Source: an uncultured Planctomycetota bacterium
Lineage (GTDB): Bacteria > Planctomycetota > Phycisphaerae > SM23-33
NCBI GenBank assembly: GCA_903892515.1
Contig: CAITIS010000011.1
Coordinates: forward strand, 45,022 to 109,021
Direction: 5' to 3'
DNA length: 64,000 nucleotides
The notes beneath the pieces are model-generated. The model searched no databases. It saw nothing but the letters and a program-made list of their open reading frames with translations, and was not told where the DNA came from. Shown piece by piece: positions 16,834-24,593 of this stretch (positions within the stretch are counted from its first letter, which is position 1; each line of letters starts with the position of its first letter). Both the position numbers and the translations under genes were made by a program.

Positions 16834-17190
16834 TTACAGCGAATGCACGATCCGATTGCCCGCGTCCACCAGCACGATGCGCGGCTGGAAGCTCCGGGCC
16901 TCTTCGGGCGTGAAATAGCCAAAGCACATTACGATAATAAGGTCGCCGGCGTTCACCAGCCTGGCGGCCGCTCCGTTGACGCACATCACGCCGCTGTCAC
17001 GCGGGCCTTCTATGGCATACGTCCAGTGGCGACTTCCGTTCGTGACATCCGCCACCAGAATGGCCTCGTGCGGCAAAATGCCCGAGGCCTCCAGCAGCGC
17101 TGCGTCAATGGTCAACGAGCCGACGTAGTCCAGGTCGGCATGGGTCACCGTCGCCCGATGTATCTTCGTTCGCAAGAGTTTATGGAACAT
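16834..17190 (-). CDS. panD: aspartate 1-decarboxylase proenzyme
   Basis: PanD makes beta-alanine from aspartate for pantothenate. The 118-residue protein carries the self-cleavage site Gly24-Ser25 in DYVGSLTID, where Ser25 becomes the pyruvoyl group. It also has WTYAIEGPRDSGVMCVNGAAARL and YFTPEEA. It follows panC by 34 nt, so both enzymes whose products meet at pantothenate are made together. Confidence 0.97.
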   Translation of the reverse strand: MFHKLLRTKIHRATVTHADLDYVGSLTIDAALLEASGILPHEAILVADVTNGSRHWTYAIEGPRDSGVMCVNGAAARLVNAGDLIIVMCFGYFTPEEARSFQPRIVLVDAGNRIVHSL

Positions 17191-17224
17191 ATTGTTGCTG
17201 TGTCTTCCTACTGCTGTTCAGATT

Positions 17225-18088
17225 CTATCCGCCCAACCGGGTTGGGTCTATTCGCATGTTGTCGATCAGCCGGGCGGACGAAAATTTCACCGCCAACGCG
17301 ATCACCACCGGCCCGTCCAGGCGATCCGTCGGCGAAAGGCTATCTGGGTCCATTACCTCGATGTAGTCGATTTGCCCCAGCGGAGCGGCCGTGGCGATAT
17401 GCTGCCGCATGGCCCCGATGAGTGCCTTAGATTCTCGCTGCCCCGCCTTGGCCAGCTTGTCCGCCAAATGCAGCGAGCCAATCAGCGCCAAGGCCTGCTG
17501 ACGCTCCTGGGGCGACAGATACCGATTCCGGCTGGACATCGCCAAGCCATCGGCCTCGCGGATGATCGGGCAGACCACGATCTCCAGCGGCATGTCCAGA
17601 TCCCTGACCATCCGGCCAATCACGCTGGCCTGCTGATAGTCCTTGGCGCCGAAGTACGCCTTGTCGGGCAGGACAATATTGAACAGCTTGGCCACCACGA
17701 TGCACACGCCGTCAAAGTGCCCTTTCCGGCTAGCCCCGCACAGATGCTCGCTCAGACGGGCCACGTGAATGCTGGTGGCGGCGTCGGGGGCGTACATCGC
17801 AGCGGACTCGGGCGTAAAGACCAGTGAGACGCCGTGCTCTCGGCAACCGGCCAGGTCAGCTTCGAGCGTGCGCGGGTACTTGGCCAAGTCCTCGTTGGGT
17901 CCAAACTGCGCGGGATTGACGAAGATGCTGACGGCCACGAAGGGGCAATCGGCCTTGGCCGCGCCCATCAGGCTGTAATGGCCCGCATGCAGCGCCCCCA
18001 TCGTGGGGACCAGGCCGATGCGCTGGCCCTGCCGCCGAACTTGGCGTATCGCGTCGCGAACTTCCTCAACAGTTTTAGCAATGATCAC
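17225..18088 (-). CDS. panC: pantothenate synthetase
   Basis: PanC joins pantoate and beta-alanine using ATP. Key blocks: LVPTMGALHAGHYSLM (HIGH-like ATP site), FVNPAQFGPNEDLAKYPR, and LCGASRKGHFDGVCIVVAKLFNIVLPDKAYFGAKDYQQ. MSSRNRYLS follows, then IDYIEVMDPDSL. I start it at GTG 18088: GAGGT lies 6 nt upstream and the GTGA overlaps the kinase stop. An earlier in-frame start at 18121 would add residues not typical of PanC. No panB is in the window. Confidence 0.96.
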   Translation of the reverse strand: MIIAKTVEEVRDAIRQVRRQGQRIGLVPTMGALHAGHYSLMGAAKADCPFVAVSIFVNPAQFGPNEDLAKYPRTLEADLAGCREHGVSLVFTPESAAMYAPDAATSIHVARLSEHLCGASRKGHFDGVCIVVAKLFNIVLPDKAYFGAKDYQQASVIGRMVRDLDMPLEIVVCPIIREADGLAMSSRNRYLSPQERQQALALIGSLHLADKLAKAGQRESKALIGAMRQHIATAAPLGQIDYIEVMDPDSLSPTDRLDGPVVIALAVKFSSARLIDNMRIDPTRLGG

Positions 18089-18675
18089 GTCAATACCTCG
18101 TGCACTTGATCCAGCAGCCACTGCTGGGCTTGGGGGCCGCGCAGGTCGATACTCGCCACGTCCACGCTTATGAGCGGGCAGGTGAGCGTCGATACCAGTT
18201 GTACGTACTGCTCGCGCAGCCAGGTGAGAAACTCCGGCGTGAACGCGCGTTCATAATGCCTGCCCCGCCCGGCGATTCGTTCCAGCAGCACCGATTCCTC
18301 GGCGTCCAGGTGAATCACCACGTCGGGCGGCTTGACCAATTCCGCCATCGGCGCCGCCAGATGGCAGTACAGTTCGAATTCTTCGGCGCCCAGGCCATGC
18401 CGGGCATACACGGCGTCCTGACAGAAGCCGTAGTCGCTGACCGTCACGCCTCCTTTGGCAAAGTGGGCTTTCTTAAGCTGCCCCAGCCGAGAGAACAGGA
18501 AGTACAACTGCGAGGGCAAGGCCCAGTCACGCCGGCCCAGAAAGAACTCCGCCAGGAACGGGTTGCCCGCAAAATCCTCTTTCACCAGTCGGCCTGACAG
18601 CGCTTCACAGAGCCACTGGGCCACGGTCGTCTTGCCCGAAGCCGGCGGGCCGATGATGCTGATAAGGCGTCCCAT
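18085..18675 (-). CDS. deoxynucleoside kinase family protein
   Basis: The 196-residue protein has a P-loop GPPASGKTT (9-17), a deoxynucleoside-kinase-like DYGFCQDAVYAR block and the LID ERIAGRGRHYERAFTPEF with two Arg. Proteins of this family phosphorylate deoxyadenosine, deoxyguanosine or deoxycytidine for salvage, and are often next to folK in planctomycetes and Bacteroidetes. It overlaps folK by one base (TGATG) and panC by four. The nucleoside preference is not readable. Confidence 0.85.
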   Translation of the reverse strand: MGRLISIIGPPASGKTTVAQWLCEALSGRLVKEDFAGNPFLAEFFLGRRDWALPSQLYFLFSRLGQLKKAHFAKGGVTVSDYGFCQDAVYARHGLGAEEFELYCHLAAPMAELVKPPDVVIHLDAEESVLLERIAGRGRHYERAFTPEFLTWLREQYVQLVSTLTCPLISVDVASIDLRGPQAQQWLLDQVHEVLT

Positions 18676-19148
18676 CAGTTGCCCTCCCGCTCGAGCAGCA
18701 GCGTCGAGATCGTCTTGTGCAGCACGGGGTGGACGATGCTTGGGGCGATCTGGCAGAGCGGCTTGAGCACGAAGACCCGCTCATGCATCCGCGGATGCGG
18801 GATCGCCAGGTCCGGCTCGTCCATTACCAGTTCATCGAACAACAGCAGGTCGAGGTCGCACGTCCGCGGCCCCCAGTGCTGCTCCTTGGCGCGGTTCCGC
18901 CCCAGGCGAGCTTCGGTCTCCAGCAAGGCCTCGAGCAGTGCGCGCGGATCGAGGTCCGTTTGCAGTTCGGCCGCCCCGTTGAGAAACTTGGCCTGCTCAA
19001 CCAGGCTGACCGGCTCGGTTTCGATAAGCTGGCTGACGCTGACCACCTCGACGTCGGGGCGCGCGTCCAGAATCGTCAAGGCCTGGATAAGCGTCCCGGC
19101 CCGCGGCTCGATGTTGCTTCCCAGAGCTATGTACGCCACATGCTTCAT
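18675..19148 (-). CDS. folK: 2-amino-4-hydroxy-6-hydroxymethyldihydropteridine pyrophosphokinase
   Basis: FolK transfers pyrophosphate from ATP to the pterin in folate synthesis. Family blocks: YIALGSNIEPR, FLNGAAELQTDLDPRALL, and LGRNRAKEQHWGPRTCDLDLLLFD with the catalytic Asp pair, followed by IPHPRMHERVFVLKPL. The start chosen is ATG 19148 (157 residues, normal). ATG 19157 would add three residues. It is the first gene of the long minus-strand operon. Confidence 0.96.
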   Translation of the reverse strand: MKHVAYIALGSNIEPRAGTLIQALTILDARPDVEVVSVSQLIETEPVSLVEQAKFLNGAAELQTDLDPRALLEALLETEARLGRNRAKEQHWGPRTCDLDLLLFDELVMDEPDLAIPHPRMHERVFVLKPLCQIAPSIVHPVLHKTISTLLLEREGN

Positions 19149-19157
19149 GAACCCCAT

Positions 19158-19187
19158 ATTGTACCCCGACGCGGCACGCTGCCACAA
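19158..19187 (-). promoter_or_regulatory. promoter of the folK operon
   Basis: On the minus strand TTGTGG (19182-19187) and TACAAT (19158-19163) are 18 nt apart. The -10 box ends 9 nt before ATG 19148, so the transcript would be leaderless or nearly so, in line with the missing ribosome site. Confidence 0.45.
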
Positions 19188-19236
19188 CATTGCCTGTGGC
19201 CACGCCAGCGGAGACAATGGCTAACAGCCCGGTGAA

Positions 19237-19368
19237 GAGTGGCATGGGCAGTGGCATGGGCATCTTGCCCATGCGTCGCAGGGACGTCCCGTCCCTGCAT
19301 ACTGCCGAATAGCCTGAAAGCCAGGGGCGAGACGCCCCTGGGACGCATGGCCGAGACGGCCATGCCAC
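19237..19368. repeat. four-hairpin REP cluster
   Basis: Four perfect 8-9 bp stems with 3-nt loops lie in order: GCATGGGCA (19254-19274), GCAGGGACG (19278-19298), CCAGGGGCG with an AGA loop (19321-19341) and GCATGGCCG with an AGA loop (19345-19365). The block is bounded by GTGGCATG and CATGCCAC. The same four hairpins in reverse-complement order lie between accC and accB at 33756-33875. Confidence 0.9.
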
Positions 19369-19412
19369 GATGACTTCCACGGAACTGCTGGGCTTGTTCT
19401 CTGGGCAAACGT

Positions 19413-20339
19413 ATGCGGATACTCAAACGAATCTGGATGGCGCTGATGTTCCTGTCGGCCTCGCCGGCGCGGTTGCAGCGCGCACAGAGCGAGGACTTTC
19501 AGTACCTGTGCGGGTCCATTGTGCTGATCTCTGCCGCCTGGGGGCTGCTGAGCATCTGGCTGTGGCAGCTGCTGCTGGGCCTGACGTGGCAACGCACGCT
19601 CACTTGGGTAGTCCCGGCCGCCGTCACCGCCGCGGCCATCGGGCTGATTGTCTACCGCCAAGCGATCCTGGCTGTGCTGGATACGCCGATCCTGGGCAAG
19701 CGTCTGCCGGCCTGGGCCAGGCTGCCGGGCCTGCTGATCGTCACCGCCGGCGTGGGCTTTATGCTGAATTTCGGGGTGCGCTACTGGGATTCCGACCAGA
19801 TCAACAATCTGCCGGCCTCACTGCAATGGCTCTGGCCAGAACCGCTCTACCGCATCATGTTCCTGTCCAACCTCTGGGGCGCCTGGGCCATCCTGGTGCT
19901 GCTGCCGTTCCACCGCAGGGCAGGGTCCGCGGGTTTGCCAGTGATGTCGGCGAATGGTTCTGCCTGCCCAGCAACCGCAACCACAGCCGAGGGCGGCTGT
20001 GCCACCAGCCAGGAATCACCGGCTGCCAACCAGGAATGTAGGGCGGGCACTGCCCGCCGTTCCGCCAACGGGGTGGACGACTCTGCAGCCCTGGCCGCCA
20101 CCGCTCATCCGCTATGGGCGGGGCTGTTCCTGATCGCGCCGCTGGCCTTGTCGCTGGTGTACCTGGCCTTTTTGCACCCGCGGCACTTCATTCCGCCGCT
20201 GGCGGCCGTCGTGTCGGCGCTGGGATTGGGCGGCCTGCTCGTCCGGCTGCACGGGGGCCTGTGCCGCAGCGCCCTGCTGGCGGCCGATTTCGTCACCCAG
20301 TGCGCCTTCTGGCTGGCGTACCTTGCCGTGATGCGTTAG
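19413..20339 (+). CDS. polytopic membrane protein carrying in-frame REP insertions
   Basis: The 308-residue protein has hydrophobic segments near 32-55, 65-82, 100-118, 150-165, then 225-245, 250-270 and 285-305. I do not recognise a family. Between the fourth and fifth segments, residues 175-222 are low-complexity and read through two repeat hairpins: CACAGCCG/CGGCTGTG at 19982-20001, translated as TTAEGGCAT, and GGCGGGCA/TGCCCGCC at 20042-20058. The frame survives, so the repeats became a loop of the protein. It lies 39 nt upstream of purC and could be co-transcribed with it. Confidence 0.65.
   Translation: MRILKRIWMALMFLSASPARLQRAQSEDFQYLCGSIVLISAAWGLLSIWLWQLLLGLTWQRTLTWVVPAAVTAAAIGLIVYRQAILAVLDTPILGKRLPAWARLPGLLIVTAGVGFMLNFGVRYWDSDQINNLPASLQWLWPEPLYRIMFLSNLWGAWAILVLLPFHRRAGSAGLPVMSANGSACPATATTAEGGCATSQESPAANQECRAGTARRSANGVDDSAALAATAHPLWAGLFLIAPLALSLVYLAFLHPRHFIPPLAAVVSALGLGGLLVRLHGGLCRSALLAADFVTQCAFWLAYLAVMR
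19982..20058. repeat. two REP-like hairpins inside a coding sequence
   Basis: A CACAGCCG stem with AGGG loop (19982-20001) and a GGCGGGCA stem with a single-base loop (20042-20058) lie in the coding frame of the membrane protein gene. The first is identical in sequence to the intergenic copy at 10749-10768. Confidence 0.85.
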
Positions 20340-20378
20340 CCCTTGATTCAGCCGCCGCGGCCCGATACAAATCAGCCC

Positions 20379-21272
20379 ATGAAGAACACGGCACTGCTGA
20401 CAACGTCCATCCAAGGCCACGCCAAGCGCAGCGGCAAGGTCCGCGACATCTACGATCTGGGCGAGAACCTGCTCATTGTCGCCACCGACCGCATCAGCGC
20501 GTTCGACGTGGTCATGCCCAACGGCATTCCCGACAAGGGCAGGGTTCTCACGCAAATCAGCCTGTTCTGGTTCGACAAGCTCAGTTCGATCACGCCCCAC
20601 CACGTCGTCAGCGCGGCCTTGAGCGACCTGCCAGAGGACTTCCGCAACGAGGAACTCGACGGCCGGTTCATGCTCTGCCGCAAGACCAAGGTCGTGCCCA
20701 TCGAATGCATCGTCCGCGGCTACATCGCCGGCAGCGGCTGGAAGGAATACCAGAAGAACCAGGGCATCTGCGGCATCCTGCTGCCGCCGGGCCTCAAGCA
20801 GTGCGACAAGCTGCCCGAGCCGATCTTCACGCCCTCGACCAAGGCCGAGGTCGGCCATGACGAGAATATTTCGCTCAAGCAGGCCGCTGACCTTGTGGGC
20901 CGCGAGGTGGCCGAGCAGATCCGCAAGCGTTCGATTGCGCTGTACGTAGCGGCCGCCGAGTACGCCCTGACCCGCGGCGTGATTATCGCCGACACCACGT
21001 TCGAGTGGGGCATGGACCCCGCCGGCCAACTCGTGCTGATCGATGAGGCCCTGACGCCGGATTCCTCGCGCTTCTGGCCGGCCGACGAATACAAGCCCGG
21101 CCGCGACCAGCCCAGCTTCGACAAGCAGTTCGTCCGAAACTACCTCGACAAGATCGGCTTTGACCGCCAGCCCCCCGGCCCCGTGCTGCCCATGGAAATC
21201 GTGCAGAGCACGCGTGAAAAGTACGTCGAGGCCTACACGCGGCTGACGGGCAAGAGCTTTCCTTGGGATTGA
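20379..21272 (+). CDS. purC: phosphoribosylaminoimidazole-succinocarboxamide synthase
   Basis: PurC joins aspartate to CAIR with ATP in purine synthesis. Family blocks: GKVRDIYDLGENLLIVATDRISAFDVVMPNGIPDKG, PIECIVRGYIAGSGWKEYQ, FTPSTKAEVGHDENIS, IADTTFEWGMD and IDEALTPDSSRFWP. The 297-residue length fits the eukaryote-like long form found in many bacteria. ATG 20379 (MKNTALLTTSI) is preferred over an upstream TTG. Confidence 0.97.
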   Translation: MKNTALLTTSIQGHAKRSGKVRDIYDLGENLLIVATDRISAFDVVMPNGIPDKGRVLTQISLFWFDKLSSITPHHVVSAALSDLPEDFRNEELDGRFMLCRKTKVVPIECIVRGYIAGSGWKEYQKNQGICGILLPPGLKQCDKLPEPIFTPSTKAEVGHDENISLKQAADLVGREVAEQIRKRSIALYVAAAEYALTRGVIIADTTFEWGMDPAGQLVLIDEALTPDSSRFWPADEYKPGRDQPSFDKQFVRNYLDKIGFDRQPPGPVLPMEIVQSTREKYVEAYTRLTGKSFPWD

Positions 21273-21282
21273 ATTCTCACCA

Positions 21283-21427
21283 CGGAGGTCACGGAGAACA
21301 CGGAGAGGAACTACGTTTGATGTAAAGGCCAATAGGGAGCTCGCGTCGGCCTTGCAGGCAGCCCCCAACACCATCGCCTGACATCTTCTCAATTATTCTC
21401 CGTGACCTCCGTGTACTCCGTGGTTGA
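21283..21427. repeat. inverted pair of CACGGAG repeats
   Basis: CACCACGGAGGTCACGGAG and following units at 21283-21313 face CTCCGTGACCTCCGTG and following units at 21397-21427 across a spacer of about 83 nt, so transcripts could fold into a long hairpin. The gap between purC and the next gene holds nothing else recognisable. Confidence 0.75.
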
Positions 21428-21492
21428 GCCGTTGCCTTTTTCTTCATCCTGATGGCCCCTCGGAACCGAACTGATCCCTAGAGACATTGTGT

Positions 21493-21711
21493 ATGCACAT
21501 GCCGGATAAGAAAACTCTGCGCCGAGTGTTGCTGGCCTTGCTGGCGGCGATCGCCATTGCGGTGATTGGCTTGTCCATTGTCTCGCGCTTTGTGCCCACG
21601 CACACCGAGTACCGTTCCGCCGACGGCAAGTACCGCTGCACCGTCACGCGCTACCCCGATGGCCGGGTGGTCGAGCGGCGCCAGGAGATATCCCATGGCC
21701 AGGACGAGTAA
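21493..21711 (+). CDS. small membrane-anchored hypothetical protein
   Basis: The protein of about 72 residues has a basic start (HMPDKKTLRR), one hydrophobic helix (about residues 12-32) and a short polar tail (YRSADGKYRCTVTRYPDGRV). ATG 21493 or 21499 may be the start; neither has a clear ribosome site. It overlaps the following DUF4230 gene by 17 nt, suggesting coupling. No family recognised. Confidence 0.5.
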   Translation: MHMPDKKTLRRVLLALLAAIAIAVIGLSIVSRFVPTHTEYRSADGKYRCTVTRYPDGRVVERRQEISHGQDE

Positions 21712-22276
21712 GTTCCTGCTGGTGCTGGCCGCCCTGGCTGTTCAGGCCGGTGTGGTGCTGCTGTGCTACCGGGCGTTCACCGCCCCAGGCCGAACGACCA
21801 TCACGTCCATCGCTCCGACGGTCACGCAGCTGGAAAAGCTGTCCGAACTGGCCACGCTGAAGGTGCACGTTGTGGACGTACTGTCGGCCCAGGACAGCAA
21901 CTTCTGGGGCGATATCAAGGGCGTCTGGCTCATCAAGGGTGACGCCCTGCTCTCGGTGGACATGCGGGAGGCGAAGATTTCCAACGTGAACGAATCGGCC
22001 AAGACGCTGCTGGTCACGCTGCCACAGCCGCGGGTGATTCAGGCCAGGGTCGATCACGAACGGGCCGAACTGTACGACTGGCAGAAAGGCTGGCTGCGCA
22101 GCCAGGACGTGGCCAGCCAGATTTGGAAAGACGCCATGCGTCACGCCCAGCGGATCGTCGAACAGACGGCCAACTCAGCCGAAAACCGCCGCCTCTGCCG
22201 CCAGCAGACCGAACTTGCCATCCAGCAGATGTACGACTTCATCGGCTGGAAGGCTGAGATCGCGTGGGCGGATTGA
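21695..22276 (+). CDS. DUF4230-family membrane-anchored protein
   Basis: AGGAGA lies 6 nt before ATG 21695. Residues 6-28 form an N-terminal membrane helix. The rest matches the pattern of DUF4230 proteins: LATLKVHVVDVLSAQDS, a central KGVWLIKGDALLSVDM strand pair, LLVTLPQPRVIQARVDHERAELYDWQKGW, and a helical tail with EQTANSAENRRLCRQQTELAIQQM. Length 193 residues is usual. Function of the family is unknown; it is expected to face the periplasm. Confidence 0.75.
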   Translation: MARTSKFLLVLAALAVQAGVVLLCYRAFTAPGRTTITSIAPTVTQLEKLSELATLKVHVVDVLSAQDSNFWGDIKGVWLIKGDALLSVDMREAKISNVNESAKTLLVTLPQPRVIQARVDHERAELYDWQKGWLRSQDVASQIWKDAMRHAQRIVEQTANSAENRRLCRQQTELAIQQMYDFIGWKAEIAWAD

Positions 22277-22473
22277 GGCGAGGCCGGAGGTCGGAGGCCT
22301 GAGGGGAACGCAGGATGTCCCGCATGCCCTATGGGCCTTGACGTGTAATAAGCCTGGGACGTTGACGAACGTGTACGGGCGGTACACGATCTTCAGATCA
22401 ATGCAATCCTGATCTGCCATATGTTCCGTGTGGCGTTTCGGCCATTAAACCATCTCACCGAAACCGTGCAAAT
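22277..22473. other. intergenic stretch between convergent genes
   Basis: No gene is visible. It contains a GGCCGGAGGTCGGAGGCCTGAGG motif run of the CCTCCGACC type also seen at 2272-2300, 23605-23650 and 41797-41815. It also contains the perfect stem CGTGTAC/GTACACG at 22369-22387, which could end the DUF4230 transcript. Confidence 0.4.
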
Positions 22474-23460
22474 CTACGCCAGCTCCCGGGCGAGGGCACG
22501 ATAGGCCGGCTTGGGCTGATACTGCTCATCGAAGATCAGCCCGGCGTCAAAGCCTGCGAACCATTTCGGGATCCATGAATGTGCGTCCGTGAAGCCCCAC
22601 AGGGTCAGGGCCGACGCACCTGCGTCCAGCGCACTTCGAGCCACCTCGGCATATACCTGGGCCTGGGTCGCCAGCAACTCACTCGTCACCGGCGCAGGCA
22701 ACCGCACATCCAGCTCTGTGACATGCACCTCCAGCCCCAAATCCCGCAGCCGGCGGATGTTCACGCCAATCTCCGCCGCAGCCGGACGTTCCGGTCCGGC
22801 CGTAATGTGCATCTGGAGTCCTACGCCGTGGATCGGCACGCCTTCGTCCAGCAGCTTGCGCACCAGGGCATACACGGCCTCGGACTTCTTGCCCATGCCC
22901 TCTGCCCCGTAGTCGTTGTAAAACAGCTTGGCCTTGGGATCGGCCTGGTGTGCCCAGCGGAATGCCTGGGCGATGTAGTCCTGCCCCAGGCCGCGGTGCC
23001 ACAGCGTGTCGCGCATGCCGAATGACTTGTCCTCGATCGATTCGTTGACGACATCCCACCAGGCGATGCGGCCAGCGTATCGACCGGCCACTTCTTGAAT
23101 GTGCCCTGCCAGCACGCCCGCGAGCTGAGCCGAAGAAAACTCACCCTTTTCCAGCCACTCCGGCACGGCCATGTGCCAGACGAACGTGTGGCCGCGCACG
23201 GCCATGCCGTGAGCTTCGGCAAAACCAATCATGTAGTCCGCGTCGGCAAACTCGAAACGCCCCTGTTCGGGCTGCAGCGCGCCGACCTTCATGACGTTCT
23301 CGGCGGTCAAGGCGCTGAACTCCCGCGCCAGCGTCGAGGCATACTCCGGCACCCGCCGCAACAGATCCGGCACGACGGCAGAACCGATACGGATGCCCTT
23401 GGCCCCGGCCAGATCACGCAGACATTTCGCGTTCGCCTTTGCTGTCACGGTCGTCTCCAC
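22474..23460 (-). CDS. GH10 endo-1,4-beta-xylanase-like glycoside hydrolase
   Basis: The 328-residue protein is a single GH10 TIM barrel with the acid/base Glu140 in WWDVVNES and the nucleophile Glu249 in VHVTELDVR. It also has VWHMAVPEWL, FYNDYG, GVGLQMHI and the late WGFTDAHSWIP. It should cleave xylan or related beta-1,4-xylosyl chains. There is no signal peptide, which is unusual for a polymer-degrading xylanase, so it may act on imported oligosaccharides. The start used is GTG 23460, with CAGGG upstream. It lies alone between repeats and the polysaccharide operon. Confidence 0.9.
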   Translation of the reverse strand: METTVTAKANAKCLRDLAGAKGIRIGSAVVPDLLRRVPEYASTLAREFSALTAENVMKVGALQPEQGRFEFADADYMIGFAEAHGMAVRGHTFVWHMAVPEWLEKGEFSSAQLAGVLAGHIQEVAGRYAGRIAWWDVVNESIEDKSFGMRDTLWHRGLGQDYIAQAFRWAHQADPKAKLFYNDYGAEGMGKKSEAVYALVRKLLDEGVPIHGVGLQMHITAGPERPAAAEIGVNIRRLRDLGLEVHVTELDVRLPAPVTSELLATQAQVYAEVARSALDAGASALTLWGFTDAHSWIPKWFAGFDAGLIFDEQYQPKPAYRALARELA

Positions 23461-23653
23461 TTTACTTGCCCTGGCGGAACGACTCCGCGATCACACACCT
23501 ACACGTGCCGCATCTGTGGCACGGGGTCGAGCCCGTCCGCAGAACCCCTCGCAACAGCGATCGGGAACCTGCGGACCCTACCTTCGTTCCATCGCTGTTT
23601 CCGACTCCGGCCTCTGGCCTCAGACCTCTGGCCTCAGACCTCGGACCTCGCCA
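23461..23653. repeat. intergenic repeats with CCTCTGGCCTCAGA units
   Basis: From about 23605 to 23650 short units of the type GGCCTC(T/A)GGCCTCAGACCTC repeat. A GTGCCGCATCTGTGGCAC palindrome lies at 23507-23524. No gene is visible. Confidence 0.55.
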
Positions 23654-24586
23654 TCAAACGTTCGAATACTGATTGGGCCGGACGATTTTGTACGCCTTGA
23701 TCAATTCGGCGATGCCGTCAGAGAGGCCAAACATCGTTCGGTAGCCGGTGGCCTCGATCCGCTCGTTGGACACGATGTAGTTCCGCTGGTCGGGGTCTTT
23801 GGCCAGCGGCTCTTCGGCGAAGTAGAACTCGCTGACCTGCTTGCGAATCTCTTCGCACAGCTCCCACTTGCTGATGTTGGCGTCGCTCAGGCCCACGTTG
23901 TACGGCCGGCCGGCCATGACGGCGAAGTTCTTCAGCCCGTGCAGGAACGCCCTGGCCCCGTCGCGCACGTGCAGGTAGTTCCGCTTGAAGTGCGCCTCGA
24001 ACAGCACGATGAAGCGGTCGGTCACGGCCCGGTACACAAAGTCGTTCACGAGCAGGTCCATCCGCATCCGCGGGCTAGCGCCAAAGAGCGTGGCGAAGCG
24101 AAACGTGATGACATTGCCCGCGTCGAGCAACTTCTGTTCGATATCCACCTTCAGCCGGCCATACAGCGAAACTGGCCGGAGCGGCGTCTCTTCCGTGCAG
24201 TGCCGGTCGGCCTGGCCCACGCCATAGCCGCTGTTGGTGGTCGGGAAAATGATCGGCTGGCTGGACGAGCGCAGGCCCAGCAGCATTTCGATAGCCTCCA
24301 AATTCACCGTGCGAGCGCCGATGGGGTCCTTGCTGCACAGCGGCGCGCCCGTCAGGCACGCCAGCGGGAAGATGGCGTCCGCCTGCCGCACCAGGCCGGT
24401 AAGCAGTTCCTTGTCGCGGGCGTCGCCGCGAATCACGCTGAGCCGCTTGTCGGCGCAGCGTTCCAACAATGACGTCTGCCGGTAGATAAAACTGTCGACG
24501 GCCAGGACTTCATGGCCCTCGTCCAGCAATGCACCCGTCAGCACCGAACCGAGATAACCTGCCGCGCCAGTAACTAAAACTCTCAT
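23654..24586 (-). CDS. NAD-dependent epimerase/dehydratase (extended SDR)
   Basis: The 310-residue protein has the N-terminal nucleotide site VTGAAGYLGS, the Asp after strand 2 (AVDSFIYRQ), a catalytic Thr/Ser region (FPTTNSGYGVG) and the YxxxK pair in SLYGRLK. Extended SDRs of this form act on nucleotide sugars (4-epimerase, 4,6-dehydratase or reductase). It is the last gene of the minus-strand polysaccharide operon, 7 nt after the E1 beta gene, so a nucleotide-sugar step is likely. The exact reaction is not readable. Confidence 0.87.
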   Translation of the reverse strand: MRVLVTGAAGYLGSVLTGALLDEGHEVLAVDSFIYRQTSLLERCADKRLSVIRGDARDKELLTGLVRQADAIFPLACLTGAPLCSKDPIGARTVNLEAIEMLLGLRSSSQPIIFPTTNSGYGVGQADRHCTEETPLRPVSLYGRLKVDIEQKLLDAGNVITFRFATLFGASPRMRMDLLVNDFVYRAVTDRFIVLFEAHFKRNYLHVRDGARAFLHGLKNFAVMAGRPYNVGLSDANISKWELCEEIRKQVSEFYFAEEPLAKDPDQRNYIVSNERIEATGYRTMFGLSDGIAELIKAYKIVRPNQYSNV

Positions 24587-24593
24587 GCTCGCC

